From Pantoea sp050157905 (GTDB taxonomy: Bacteria > Pseudomonadota > Gammaproteobacteria > Enterobacterales > Enterobacteriaceae): DNA of 64,000 nt. The stretch is from positions 310,001 to 374,000 of the forward strand of contig NZ_JBKIWZ010000001.1 in NCBI RefSeq assembly GCF_050157905.1. The letters run 5' to 3'. The position numbers and the translations under genes are program-made. Positions 53,478 through 61,953 of this stretch are shown here, one piece after another; position 1 is the stretch's first letter; every line of letters starts with the position of its first letter. The notes under the pieces were generated by a model. It did no database searches. It saw only the letters and a program-made list of their open reading frames with translations, and had not been told where the DNA came from.

Positions 53478-53750
53478 GTGAATAAGTCACAATTGATCGA
53501 CAAAATTGCTGCTGATGCTGATATTTCTAAAGCGGCCGCGGGACGTGTTTTAGATGCATTTATGGGTTCTGTTTCAGATGCGCTGAAAGAAGGTGATGAA
53601 GTGGCCCTGGTCGGTTTTGGTACCTTCTCTGTGCGTGACCGCGCAGCACGTACCGGCCGTAACCCGCAAACCGGTAAAGAGATCACCATTCCGGCCGGTA
53701 AAGTACCTGGCTTCCGTGCTGGTAAAGCATTGAAAGACGCTGTCAATTAA
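53478..53750 (+). CDS. hupB: DNA-binding protein HU-beta
   Basis: Small nucleoid protein, 90 residues. GTG 53478 (VNKSQLIDKIAADADISK) is preferred over ATG 53469: the GAGGGG ribosome site ends directly before that ATG but 9 bases before the GTG, and E. coli hupB also starts at GTG. The DNA-binding arm GRNPQTGKEITI is intact. Confidence 0.98.
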   Translation: MNKSQLIDKIAADADISKAAAGRVLDAFMGSVSDALKEGDEVALVGFGTFSVRDRAARTGRNPQTGKEITIPAGKVPGFRAGKALKDAVN

Positions 53751-53826
53751 GAACAACGAATAGATTCATTGACGCATTTTCTTCAGTGGATTAGAGGACG
53801 CTTTGCGCGTTCTCATGTAACATACG

Positions 53827-53853
53827 GGCACATCAATCAGATGTGCCTTTTTT
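53827..53853 (+). terminator. Terminator of hupB
   Basis: GGCACATC (53827-53834), loop AATCA, GATGTGCC (53840-53847), then six T. Confidence 0.92.
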
Positions 53854-53994
53854 GTTTTAACCGGTGAGAATCGGGCCGCAAGATGGGCCAGGACCGGATT
53901 GAGACTGCCAGCGGAAGCAGTTACGTGAGACGCCAGCCAGTGGCGAATTGCGACCGAGCTTTACATTCACACTACAGCGGAGTGTTGCCATACC

Positions 53995-55863
53995 ATGATG
54001 GACAATTTACGCGCGGCGTCGAACCATGTCGTGCTCAAGATTATTTTGGGGCTGATTATCCTCTCCTTTGTGCTGACGGGCGTTGGCAACTATCTGATTG
54101 GCGGCAATAACGACTATGCAGCCAAAGTTAACGGTCAGGAAATCAGCCGGGGACAGCTGGAGCAGGCGTTTAACAGCGAACGCAACCGTCAGCAGCAGAT
54201 GCTGGGCGACCAGTTCTCGCAGCTGGCCAGCAACGAAGGTTACATGCAGCAGATCCGCCAGCAGGCGCTGTCGCAGCTGATCGATCAGGCGCTGCTCGAC
54301 AGCTACATCAAAGATCTTCACCTCAGCATCAGCGACGATCAGGTTAAGCAGGCGATCTTCAACCAGCAGGCGTTCCAGACCAACGGCAAATTCGATAACG
54401 CGAAATATCTGGGCCTGATCGGCAACATGGGCTTCAGCGCGGATCAGTATGCGGAAGCGCTACGCAAGCAGCTCTCTAATCAGCAGCTGATCAATGCCGT
54501 GGCAAACACCGACTTCACGCTGAAAGGCGAAGCCAGCAAACTGGTTGACCTGGTGTCACAGCAGCGTGAAATCCGTCAGGCCACGCTGGACGTCAACGCG
54601 CTGGCGGCGAAACAGACCGTCACCGACGACGAAATCAGCCAGTATTATCAGCAGCACAAAAGCAGTTTCATGGCACCCGAACAGTTCCGGGTCAGCTACC
54701 TGCTGATGGATGCGGCCAGCATGCAGCAGGCGGCCAGCGACGCTGATATTCAGGCCTGGTACGATCAGCATAAAGCGGACTACACCCAGCCACAGCGCAG
54801 CCGTTACAGCGTCATTCAGACAAAAACGGAAGCTGATGCCAATGCGGTGCTGGCGCAGCTGAAAGCGGGCGCCAGCTTCGCTGACGTGGCAAAAGCCAAA
54901 TCGATTGACCCTATCTCTGCCCGTAAAGGCGGTGATATGGGCTGGCTGGAACCGTCAACGACGCCGGACGAGCTGAAAAATGCGGGTCTGACCGCGAAAG
55001 GCCAGATGTCAGGTGTGATCAAATCCTCCGTCGGCTTCCTGGTGGTTCGCCTGGATGATATCCAGCCAGAGCAGGTTAAATCGCTGGATGAAGTCCGCAG
55101 CGCCGTTGCAGCTAAAGTGAAGCAGGAGAAGGGCGTTGATGCCTTCTACAAACTGCAACAGAAGGTCAGCGAAGCAGCCAGCAATGACAATGAGTCACTG
55201 GCAGGTGCAGAGCAGGCGTCAGGTCTGAAAGCCAAAGAAACTGGCTGGTTCAGTCAGGACACACTGCCAGCGGAGCTGAACTTCGACGCGGTAAAACAGG
55301 CGATCTTTAACGGTGGTCTGGTGGGCCAGAACGGCGCGCCGGGCAGCAACTCGGACATCATCACCGTCGATGGCGATCGTGCCTTTGTGCTGCGTATCAG
55401 CGAGCATAAGCCGGAAGCAGTGAAACCGCTGGATCAGGTCAAGGCGCAGATTGCTGACACGCTTAAACACGATAAAGCGACACAGCAGGCTAAAGCGCAG
55501 GCCGATAAGCTGCTGGCCGACCTTAAAGCTGGCAAGCAGGACGCGCTGACGGCGGCCGGTCTGACGCTGAGCGCCAGCAAGACCGTGGATCGCAATGCAC
55601 AGGATCCGGTTGCGCAGGCTGCGTTCAATCTGCCTCAGCCAGCGGAAAACAAACCGTCCTGGGGTGTCAGCGAAGATATGCAGGGCAACGTTGTGCTGGT
55701 GGCGGTCGATAAGGTGAAAACCGGCAGCATGCCGCAGGCGCAGATTGACGAAATGGTCAAAGGCGTCACGCAGAACAATGCACAGCTGACGTTTGAAGCG
55801 TTGCTGCAGAACCTGCGTAAAGAGGCCAAAATCAAGTACGGCGCAGCCGCACAAATGCAGTAA
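53995..55863 (+). CDS. ppiD: Periplasmic folding chaperone PpiD
   Basis: Inner-membrane-anchored chaperone at the exit of the Sec translocon, 622 residues. A short cytoplasmic tail and one helix (about 12-34) are followed by a SurA-like N-terminal domain and a parvulin domain (about 265-355, KAKSIDPISARKGGDMGWL) that is generally weak or inactive as an isomerase in this family. Confidence 0.97.
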   Translation: MMDNLRAASNHVVLKIILGLIILSFVLTGVGNYLIGGNNDYAAKVNGQEISRGQLEQAFNSERNRQQQMLGDQFSQLASNEGYMQQIRQQALSQLIDQALLDSYIKDLHLSISDDQVKQAIFNQQAFQTNGKFDNAKYLGLIGNMGFSADQYAEALRKQLSNQQLINAVANTDFTLKGEASKLVDLVSQQREIRQATLDVNALAAKQTVTDDEISQYYQQHKSSFMAPEQFRVSYLLMDAASMQQAASDADIQAWYDQHKADYTQPQRSRYSVIQTKTEADANAVLAQLKAGASFADVAKAKSIDPISARKGGDMGWLEPSTTPDELKNAGLTAKGQMSGVIKSSVGFLVVRLDDIQPEQVKSLDEVRSAVAAKVKQEKGVDAFYKLQQKVSEAASNDNESLAGAEQASGLKAKETGWFSQDTLPAELNFDAVKQAIFNGGLVGQNGAPGSNSDIITVDGDRAFVLRISEHKPEAVKPLDQVKAQIADTLKHDKATQQAKAQADKLLADLKAGKQDALTAAGLTLSASKTVDRNAQDPVAQAAFNLPQPAENKPSWGVSEDMQGNVVLVAVDKVKTGSMPQAQIDEMVKGVTQNNAQLTFEALLQNLRKEAKIKYGAAAQMQ

Positions 55864-55897
55864 GCCTCGCAGAAACCGCGTAACGACTGTAATAATC

Positions 55898-55920
55898 AAA
55901 GGCCGCATTCGCGGCCTTTT
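55898..55920 (+). terminator. Terminator of ppiD
   Basis: AAAGGCCGC (55898-55906), loop ATTC, GCGGCCTTT (55911-55919), T. Confidence 0.88.
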
Positions 55921-56003
55921 CCGTTTCTGTTATCCGGCGTTTGAGCCTTGTGCAGGGCGGTGACACGCTGTCGCTGCTGAGTACACACAAGGAGAAACAC
56001 AGC

Positions 56004-56363
56004 ATGGCTAAACCACAACTTATTGCCCTTTATCTTTCCCTCGCGCTGGGCGGCGCACTCTGTCACAGCAGCGTCGCTGTGGCTGCGGAACCGGAACCGG
56101 CCGCCAGCGTCACTTCACAGAAGGCAACATCAGCTTCGTCATCGGAGATCACCCCGTTGCTGTCGCAGGAACAGGTCAGCATCAACCAGGCGACAGCGGA
56201 GCAGCTCTCAGCTGCCATGAATGGGGTGGGGCTAAAAAAGGCCCAGGCAATTGTGAACTATCGCGAACAGTACGGGCCGTTTAGCGCTATTGAGCAACTC
56301 AGTGAAGTGCCGGGCATCGGCAATGCGCTGATCGAGCGCAATGCGGCCCGGCTGAAACTGTGA
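56004..56363 (+). CDS. ybaV: Helix-hairpin-helix protein YbaV (ComEA-like)
   Basis: Exported small DNA-binding-type protein, 119 residues. A signal peptide (about 1-25, ending VAVAA) and a Ser/Ala/Pro-rich linker lead to a C-terminal HhH pair (about 57-119: SINQATAEQLSAAMNGVG, SEVPGIGNALIERN) like the ComEA DNA-uptake protein. ATG 56004 follows AAGGAG. A role in periplasmic DNA binding is by homology only. Confidence 0.92.
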   Translation: MAKPQLIALYLSLALGGALCHSSVAVAAEPEPAASVTSQKATSASSSEITPLLSQEQVSINQATAEQLSAAMNGVGLKKAQAIVNYREQYGPFSAIEQLSEVPGIGNALIERNAARLKL

Positions 56364-56463
56364 GGCCGCACACAACGGTGATGCTTAATCCGCTCAGCGC
56401 TGGCGACTCTGCTACAGTAGACAGGTCCAACCAGTTAACCTGAGAGAGCAGGAGAGCATGACT

Positions 56464-56862
56464 ATGCAGACCATAATAAAAGTGCGCGGCTATCACCTGG
56501 ATGTTTATCAGCACGTCAACAATGCGCGCTATCTTGAGTTTCTTGAGGAAGCGCGCTGGCAGTGGCTGGAAGAGGTCGAAGCATTTCACTGGTTGCTGGA
56601 GCAGAAGCTCGCTTTCGTTGTGGTCAATATCAACATCAACTACCGTCGCCCGGCCGTGCTGGGCGACGTACTGGCGATAGAGAGTGAGATTACCCAGCTA
56701 AATGGCAGGAGCGGCATTATTGCGCAGCGTGTGCTGCTGGCCGGTCAGGAAACCGTAGTGGCGGATGCTGCACTGACCTTTGTCTGTATTGATTTGCGTA
56801 CTCAGAAGGCCGTGGCGCTGGAAGGGGAACTGCGCGAAAGACTGATGCGCCTGATGGCCTGA
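56464..56862 (+). CDS. fadM: Long-chain acyl-CoA thioesterase FadM (YbaW)
   Basis: Hotdog-fold thioesterase, 132 residues, with the 4HBT active-site stretch GYHLDVYQHVNNARY. In E. coli it hydrolyses acyl-CoA by-products of oleate degradation. ATG 56464 (MQTIIKVRGY) gives the E. coli length and sits 9 bases from GGAG; ATG 56458 is only 3 bases away from it. Confidence 0.96.
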   Translation: MQTIIKVRGYHLDVYQHVNNARYLEFLEEARWQWLEEVEAFHWLLEQKLAFVVVNININYRRPAVLGDVLAIESEITQLNGRSGIIAQRVLLAGQETVVADAALTFVCIDLRTQKAVALEGELRERLMRLMA

Positions 56863-56911
56863 ACGGAACAGGGCGACAGTCCGGAAAGCCCTGCCGCCCT
56901 GCATGACAGCT

Positions 56912-57607
56912 CTAGTTCAGGCCGCTTTTTGCTTTCATGGCCGCCATAATGCCCGGCCGATCGTTGAGATACGTTTCTAAACCCCGGGCCCGCAAATGAC
57001 AGGCTGCACACTCTCCACAGCCGTCGCCTTTCACACCGTTATAGCAGGTCAGCGTCTGCTCGCGCACCAGCGAGAGCTGCTGCCAGTAGTCCGCCAGCGC
57101 CCAGGTTTCCGCTTTATCAAGCCACATCAGCGGCGTCTCAAAACGGATGTTGCGCGCCATCCCCAGCGTCACGGCCTGGTTCAGTGCTTTGACAAACTCA
57201 TCGCGACAGTCAGGGTAGCCGGAAAAATCGGTTTCACAGACGCCGGTAATCACCGCTTCTGCCTCGACCTGATACGCGTAAACTGAAGCCAGGGTCAGGA
57301 AGAGAATGTTGCGTCCGGGAACAAACGTACTGGGTAAACCATTTGCCGCAGGATCGTAAGCCGGCACCGGAATATTATCCCGCGTCAGGCTGCTGACAGC
57401 GAGTTCGTTCAGCATGGTGACATCCAGCACTTTATGCGCGCGCGCACCCAGCTTCGTCGCCAGCGCCTGTGCCACCGCGATCTCTTCCCGGTGGCGCTGT
57501 CCATAGTCAAAAGTGACGCAATGGACTTCATCATAAAGCTGCATAGCCTGGATCAGGCAGGTGGTGGAATCCTGTCCACCGCTGAAAACAACAACTGCGC
57601 GTTTCAT
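56912..57607 (-). CDS. queC: 7-cyano-7-deazaguanine synthase
   Basis: Makes preQ0 for queuosine in tRNA; functionally linked to queA and tgt elsewhere in this window. It has 231 residues. The PP-loop is FSGGQDSTTC near residue 7, and the C-terminal zinc site is CYNGVKGDGCGECAACHLR. No preQ1 riboswitch is seen in the short 42-base gap upstream. Confidence 0.98.
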   Translation of the reverse strand: MKRAVVVFSGGQDSTTCLIQAMQLYDEVHCVTFDYGQRHREEIAVAQALATKLGARAHKVLDVTMLNELAVSSLTRDNIPVPAYDPAANGLPSTFVPGRNILFLTLASVYAYQVEAEAVITGVCETDFSGYPDCRDEFVKALNQAVTLGMARNIRFETPLMWLDKAETWALADYWQQLSLVREQTLTCYNGVKGDGCGECAACHLRARGLETYLNDRPGIMAAMKAKSGLN

Positions 57608-57649
57608 GGCATTTTCCTGGTAGTGAAATTTTGCGCCTATGGTAATCCC

Positions 57650-59368
57650 TCATTCTGTCGCTGAACAGCGGCAGGCGGGATCGATGGGCGGCGGGATCCA
57701 CGCCCGGCTGAAATCAAACCAGCCCAGCGTGTTCAGCTCGATGCCCTCTACGCCGGATGGCGCGTGGATCTGGTAGCGATAATTAAACAGGGGCAGCAGG
57801 ATCCCGTCGCGCATCAGCTGTTGACAGAGCTGTTGCAGCATATCGCTTCGGGTCTCGCCCTCCGCTATCTGCCGGATTGCCTGCAGCTGCGCCGCCACCT
57901 CTTCGCCCAGCGGTGTAAGCCACAGGGGGCGCCAGAGCGGATCCATCTGCAGCCAGCTGGCCAGCGTAAAGATCGGTGCATCGCCAATCAGCCGATCGCC
58001 CATTACGATATCCGCTTCATCAGGCGGGGCGAGGGTGTGCCAGTTTTTTACCGAATGAAACACCACTTTCAGAACGCAGCCGTGCGCGTCCAGCAGTGTC
58101 ACCAGCGCCTGAGCCATCTCGTGCAGCTCCACCGGTAACTGATAATGCAGCGTCAGGGTCGCCGGTAAAGCAACCGGGGCCCCCTCAAACTGCGGCACAC
58201 CCCAGCCGGGCAGCAGCTCCCGGCTGGGGGTGATCAATCCCTCATCCAGCGGCAACCGGCCGACGATGCCGCTCTGCTGAATTAACTGAAAAAGTCTGCG
58301 TGCCTGATCGGTGGTAAAACCTGCTCGCGGACGACAGACCAGATAGCAGAAGCCGAGACTGATGCTGCTGCTGACCGGTTGCAGCGTCCTGAGCGCGGCG
58401 GGTTCACCTATCGCAATCTGCACCGGATGACGGCAGCTGCTGCCCAGGCTGGGATCAAACAGCTGCGGCGTAATCCAGTATTCCACCGCCTGCAGCAGCG
58501 GCTGCTGCAGATGCCAGCGCGCATGACTTTCGATCCTGACCAGCTCGGGACTGAAGTGCCGCAGTCTCCAGGGGCCGCTGCCGATGGTGGGTTCCGTGGG
58601 GTGGGGCAGCAGGCACAGCAGATGGGCGAGGCGATGGGGCAGCCAGAAATCTGGCTGACAGAGGGTAAACCGCACGGCAAGCGGATGGGGCGCATCGACG
58701 ACGGCCACCTCAGCCAGCAGCAGGCTGACGCGCGGATCCTGCAGCATCTGGCGGAACTGTGTCACCAGCTGCCCGGCCTGGACAGGCTCACCGTTGTGCC
58801 ACATCAGCTGCGGCCGCAGCCAGAACAGCCAGTGGCAGGCCGTGTCATCGTGCTGCCAGTGATGTGCCAGATCGCCGACCGGCTCATCCTGCTCAAAGCG
58901 GGTCAGGCCGGAATAGATCTGACGAACCAGATGCTGTTCAGCGCGACCGGCAATCTGACGCGGATGAGTACTTTCCATTGGCCGGTAGTAGGGGATGCGC
59001 AAAACCGGCGTATCATTCTGCCACTGGCCGCCCATCAGGGGCTGCAGCATGTTGATCAGCCTTTCCGGCGGCAGGTCCAGCAGCTGCAGGGCATCCGCCG
59101 TCTCACCGGCCTCAAGCTGCCGCTGCAGGAGCTGCTGACGTAACTGTTCCGGCGTGCGCAGAAACCGCAGCTGCCCCTGCCTGCCGCGCCCAGGTTCGCC
59201 CTGCCAGCTGAGCCAGCCTGCATGCTGCCACTGTGAAAGCAGGGTGCGCAGATGACGCTCGCTGCAGATGCAGTGGCGGGCCATCTCCGCCACGCAGGTC
59301 TGCTGTGCCGCGCCCTGACTTTGTTGCCACAGACGCTGAAACTGATTAAGACGGTTAAGCTGGCGCAT
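57650..59368 (-). CDS. ybaE: SgrR-family regulator with solute-binding domain (YbaE-like)
   Basis: 572-residue cytoplasmic protein. An N-terminal winged-helix domain (about 1-100, MRQLNRLNQFQRLWQ and CSERHLRTLLSQW) is followed by a family-5 oligopeptide-binding-protein-like domain without a signal peptide. The same architecture is found in SgrR and in E. coli YbaE, which has this position between queC and cof. The ligand is unknown. Confidence 0.87.
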   Translation of the reverse strand: MRQLNRLNQFQRLWQQSQGAAQQTCVAEMARHCICSERHLRTLLSQWQHAGWLSWQGEPGRGRQGQLRFLRTPEQLRQQLLQRQLEAGETADALQLLDLPPERLINMLQPLMGGQWQNDTPVLRIPYYRPMESTHPRQIAGRAEQHLVRQIYSGLTRFEQDEPVGDLAHHWQHDDTACHWLFWLRPQLMWHNGEPVQAGQLVTQFRQMLQDPRVSLLLAEVAVVDAPHPLAVRFTLCQPDFWLPHRLAHLLCLLPHPTEPTIGSGPWRLRHFSPELVRIESHARWHLQQPLLQAVEYWITPQLFDPSLGSSCRHPVQIAIGEPAALRTLQPVSSSISLGFCYLVCRPRAGFTTDQARRLFQLIQQSGIVGRLPLDEGLITPSRELLPGWGVPQFEGAPVALPATLTLHYQLPVELHEMAQALVTLLDAHGCVLKVVFHSVKNWHTLAPPDEADIVMGDRLIGDAPIFTLASWLQMDPLWRPLWLTPLGEEVAAQLQAIRQIAEGETRSDMLQQLCQQLMRDGILLPLFNYRYQIHAPSGVEGIELNTLGWFDFSRAWIPPPIDPACRCSATE

Positions 59369-59460
59369 TCTAAACCCGGAACATTTTTTTCAAAGTATTC
59401 ACTATTAGTTCCGCAATTAACAGGCAATAGTGGAGTTCCTCTTTCATCAGGAGATCAATC

Positions 59461-60282
59461 ATGGTGCGTTTAGCGGCGTTCGATATGGATGGCACACTGT
59501 TACTGCCGAATCATCAACCGGGACAGCAGACGCTCGACACTCTGCAGGCGCTGCATCAGCGCAACATTCATCTGGTGCTCGCGACGGGCCGTCACCTGCT
59601 GGAGATGCAGGTGTTAAGTGAAAAAATGGCGCTGCCCGCGTGGCTGATCACCGGCAACGGCACCCGTATCCATGACCCGTCCGGTCAGCGGATTGCTGCG
59701 CAGGATCTGCCCGCTGCCGTGGCGGAAGCAGTAATTCACGGTCACTGGAGAACGTCTGCCTCAATGCATATTTTCAACGATCGGGGGTGGTTTACCGACC
59801 GCCCGCGGCCTGAACTGCTTAATGCCCATCAGATGAGCGGGTTCCGCTATCAGCTCTGCGATCTGAAAGCGCTGCCCGCGCATCAGGTGACGAAAATCTG
59901 CTTTATCGACGAGCACCCACGCCTGCACGCGCTGAAAGCTGAGCTGGATGCGGCGCTGGGCGAGCAGGCCAACATCTGTTTTTCCGCCGTGGATTGTCTG
60001 GAGGTGCTGCCTGCAGGCTGCAACAAAGGCAGCGCCCTGAGTCAGTTATGTGATCATCTGTCGCTGACAATGGCGGAGTGTATGGCGTTTGGCGATGCGA
60101 TGAACGACCGCGAGATGCTGGCGCAGGCCGGACAGGGTTTCATCATGGGCAATGCGATGGCGCAGCTGAAAGCCGCACTGCCGCATCTGCCGGTAATTGG
60201 TCGTTGCGAGACACAGGCTGTGTCTCATTACTTAAACCACTGGCTGGCAACACCCCACCTCGCGTATTCCCCCGAATGCTGA
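59461..60282 (+). CDS. cof: HAD phosphatase Cof (HMP-PP phosphatase)
   Basis: Cytoplasmic phosphatase of the HAD IIB class, acting on the thiamine precursor HMP-pyrophosphate and sugar phosphates in E. coli. Catalytic motif DMDGTLL at residues 8-14, ITGNGTRI (motif II region), the conserved Lys in NKGSALSQL, and motif IV GDAMNDREML. It has 273 residues. Confidence 0.95.
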   Translation: MVRLAAFDMDGTLLLPNHQPGQQTLDTLQALHQRNIHLVLATGRHLLEMQVLSEKMALPAWLITGNGTRIHDPSGQRIAAQDLPAAVAEAVIHGHWRTSASMHIFNDRGWFTDRPRPELLNAHQMSGFRYQLCDLKALPAHQVTKICFIDEHPRLHALKAELDAALGEQANICFSAVDCLEVLPAGCNKGSALSQLCDHLSLTMAECMAFGDAMNDREMLAQAGQGFIMGNAMAQLKAALPHLPVIGRCETQAVSHYLNHWLATPHLAYSPEC

Positions 60283-60294
60283 GGTTTGCCGTGT

Positions 60295-60318
60295 ACCGGA
60301 CAGGATGTCCGGTTTTTT
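60295..60318. terminator. Terminator between convergent cof and ccdA
   Basis: ACCGGAC (60295-60301), loop AGGAT, GTCCGGT (60307-60313), then a T run on the plus strand, 12 bases past cof. It ends at the ccdA stop codon. Confidence 0.85.
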
Positions 60319-61351
60319 ATGCCAGCTCGCGCTGCCAGGGCGTGATATCGCCGATATGTTTTGCTACCCACTCAGGCTGATAGTAGGTGTCGGGATAGCG
60401 CTCGCCGCTGTCGCACAGCAGGGTGACCAGCGATCCACGCTGGTTCGCGGCCCGTAAACGTTTTGCCACCTGCATCATGCCCCAGAAGTTGGTGCCGGTT
60501 GAAGCACCAGGTTTGCGTCCCAGAATACTTTCCAGCTTCAGCATCGCGGCCAGCGTCGCGCCATCCGGTACTTTCACCATTTCATCGATCACGTCCGGCA
60601 TAAATGATGGCTCTACCCGGGGACGGCCAATGCCCTCGATCAGGCTGCCGCGCGTGCTGGTCAGCGTGGCATCACGCTGCTGCCAGTAATCGAAAAAGAC
60701 AGAGTGTTGCGGATCGACCACCAGCAGTTTCGTTTCCAGCCCCTGATAGCGGATGTAGCGGCCCAGCGTGGCCGAGGTGCCGCCGGTGCCCGCACTCATG
60801 ATAACCGTATGGGGAATCGGGTAGGGCTCATGCTGCATCTGACGGAAAATGCTTTCCGCAATATTGTTATTGCCGCGCCAGTCGGTGGCGCGTTCCGCGT
60901 AGGTGAACTGATCCATAAAGTGGCCATTCAGCTCGCGCGCCAGCCGTTCCGATTCCGCATAGAGCTGGCAGGGATCCTCCACAAAGTGGCACTGACCACC
61001 ATAAAAAGTGATCTGCTCGATTTTACGCTTCGCGGTACTGGCAGGCATCACCGCAATAAAGGGCAGTCCCAGCAGCCTTGCGAAGTACGCCTCAGAAACG
61101 GCAGTGCTGCCTGACGAGGCTTCGATAATCGGCGTATTCTGTTTAATCCAGCCGTTGGAGAGGCCGTAGAGAAACAGTGAGCGTGCCAGCCGATGCTTAA
61201 GGCTGCCGCTGGGATGGGTGCTCTCATCTTTCAGATAAAACCAGATGCCGGGAAAGTCCGCCAGATCAAAACGGATCAGATGCGTTTCTGCCGATCGTTG
61301 AAAGTCAGCGTTAATTTCGTTGATAGCGTGGCGAATCCAGCAGGTGTGCAT
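60317..61351 (-). CDS. ccdA: PLP-dependent cysteine desulfhydrase CcdA
   Basis: 344-residue fold-type II PLP enzyme of the cysteine synthase family. The PLP lysine is K52 in SGSLKHR; SSGSTAVSEA (about 79-88) and GTGGTSAT (about 208) form the substrate and phosphate loops. In Pantoea ananatis the gene in this position, divergent from the ybaO homologue, encodes a cysteine-inducible cysteine desulfhydrase that protects against excess cysteine. The assignment rests on context and length; other synthase-like activities cannot be excluded. It is absent at this place in E. coli. Confidence 0.82.
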   Translation of the reverse strand: MHTCWIRHAINEINADFQRSAETHLIRFDLADFPGIWFYLKDESTHPSGSLKHRLARSLFLYGLSNGWIKQNTPIIEASSGSTAVSEAYFARLLGLPFIAVMPASTAKRKIEQITFYGGQCHFVEDPCQLYAESERLARELNGHFMDQFTYAERATDWRGNNNIAESIFRQMQHEPYPIPHTVIMSAGTGGTSATLGRYIRYQGLETKLLVVDPQHSVFFDYWQQRDATLTSTRGSLIEGIGRPRVEPSFMPDVIDEMVKVPDGATLAAMLKLESILGRKPGASTGTNFWGMMQVAKRLRAANQRGSLVTLLCDSGERYPDTYYQPEWVAKHIGDITPWQRELA

Positions 61352-61440
61352 CTCAGACGTCCGGTAAAAAATGATGAGGCCATTTTATGGCACGTGCAGG
61401 AAAAAGAGATTGCATAATTGCCGCTAAAATCGCATCAGTG

Positions 61441-61455
61441 GAGAAAATGATTCTC
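61441..61455 (+). promoter_or_regulatory. Palindrome in the ccdA-ccdR intergenic region
   Basis: GAGAA (61441-61445), AATGA, TTCTC (61451-61455): perfect 5-bp arms in the 116-base divergent gap, 12 bases before the ccdR start. Candidate site for CcdR itself, an Lrp-type regulator. Confidence 0.45.
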
Positions 61456-61467
61456 TCGGAGCCGCAA

Positions 61468-61929
61468 ATGTTAGATAAAACTGACCTGAAATTACTGGCA
61501 CTGCTGCAGCATGACTGTACGCTGTCACTGCAATCGCTGGCGGAGGCCGTCAACCTTACCACCACTCCCTGCTGGAAGCGCCTGAAAAAGCTCGAAGATG
61601 ATGGCATCATTCGCGCACGCGTGGCGTTGCTGGACGGGGATAAAATCGGACTGTCACTGACGGCCTTTATGTTTGTGAAAACCCAGCAGCACAGCCGCGA
61701 GTGGTATCAGACTTTTGTCTCGGTAGTGAGCGCCATGCCCGAGGTGATGGCCTTTTACCGGATGGCGGGAGAGTATGACTACCTGCTGCGGATTCAGGTG
61801 GCTGATATGAAACGCTATGATGCCTTCTACAAACGACTGGTGAATGGTGTGCCTGGCCTGATTGATGTCACCTCCAGCTTTGCCATGGAAGAGATTAAAT
61901 ACACCACGGCCTTACCTGTTGCCCCCTGA
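61468..61929 (+). CDS. ccdR: Lrp/AsnC-family regulator CcdR (DecR/YbaO)
   Basis: 153-residue cysteine-responsive activator. Helix-turn-helix at about 15-50 (SLQSLAEAVNLTTTPCWKRLKKLEDDG) and a C-terminal RAM ligand-binding domain. ATG 61468 (MLDKTDLKLLALL) matches E. coli YbaO; the frame is open upstream but lacks support. In E. coli the homologue DecR controls a cysteine detoxification operon; in Pantoea it controls the adjacent ccdA. Confidence 0.92.
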   Translation: MLDKTDLKLLALLQHDCTLSLQSLAEAVNLTTTPCWKRLKKLEDDGIIRARVALLDGDKIGLSLTAFMFVKTQQHSREWYQTFVSVVSAMPEVMAFYRMAGEYDYLLRIQVADMKRYDAFYKRLVNGVPGLIDVTSSFAMEEIKYTTALPVAP

Positions 61930-61953
61930 GGGCCCAAGATTGAGAACAGCGTT

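Noticed and set aside
57608..57649. preQ1 riboswitch before queC
   Set aside because: The upstream gap is 42 bases without the expected hairpin and A-rich tail.
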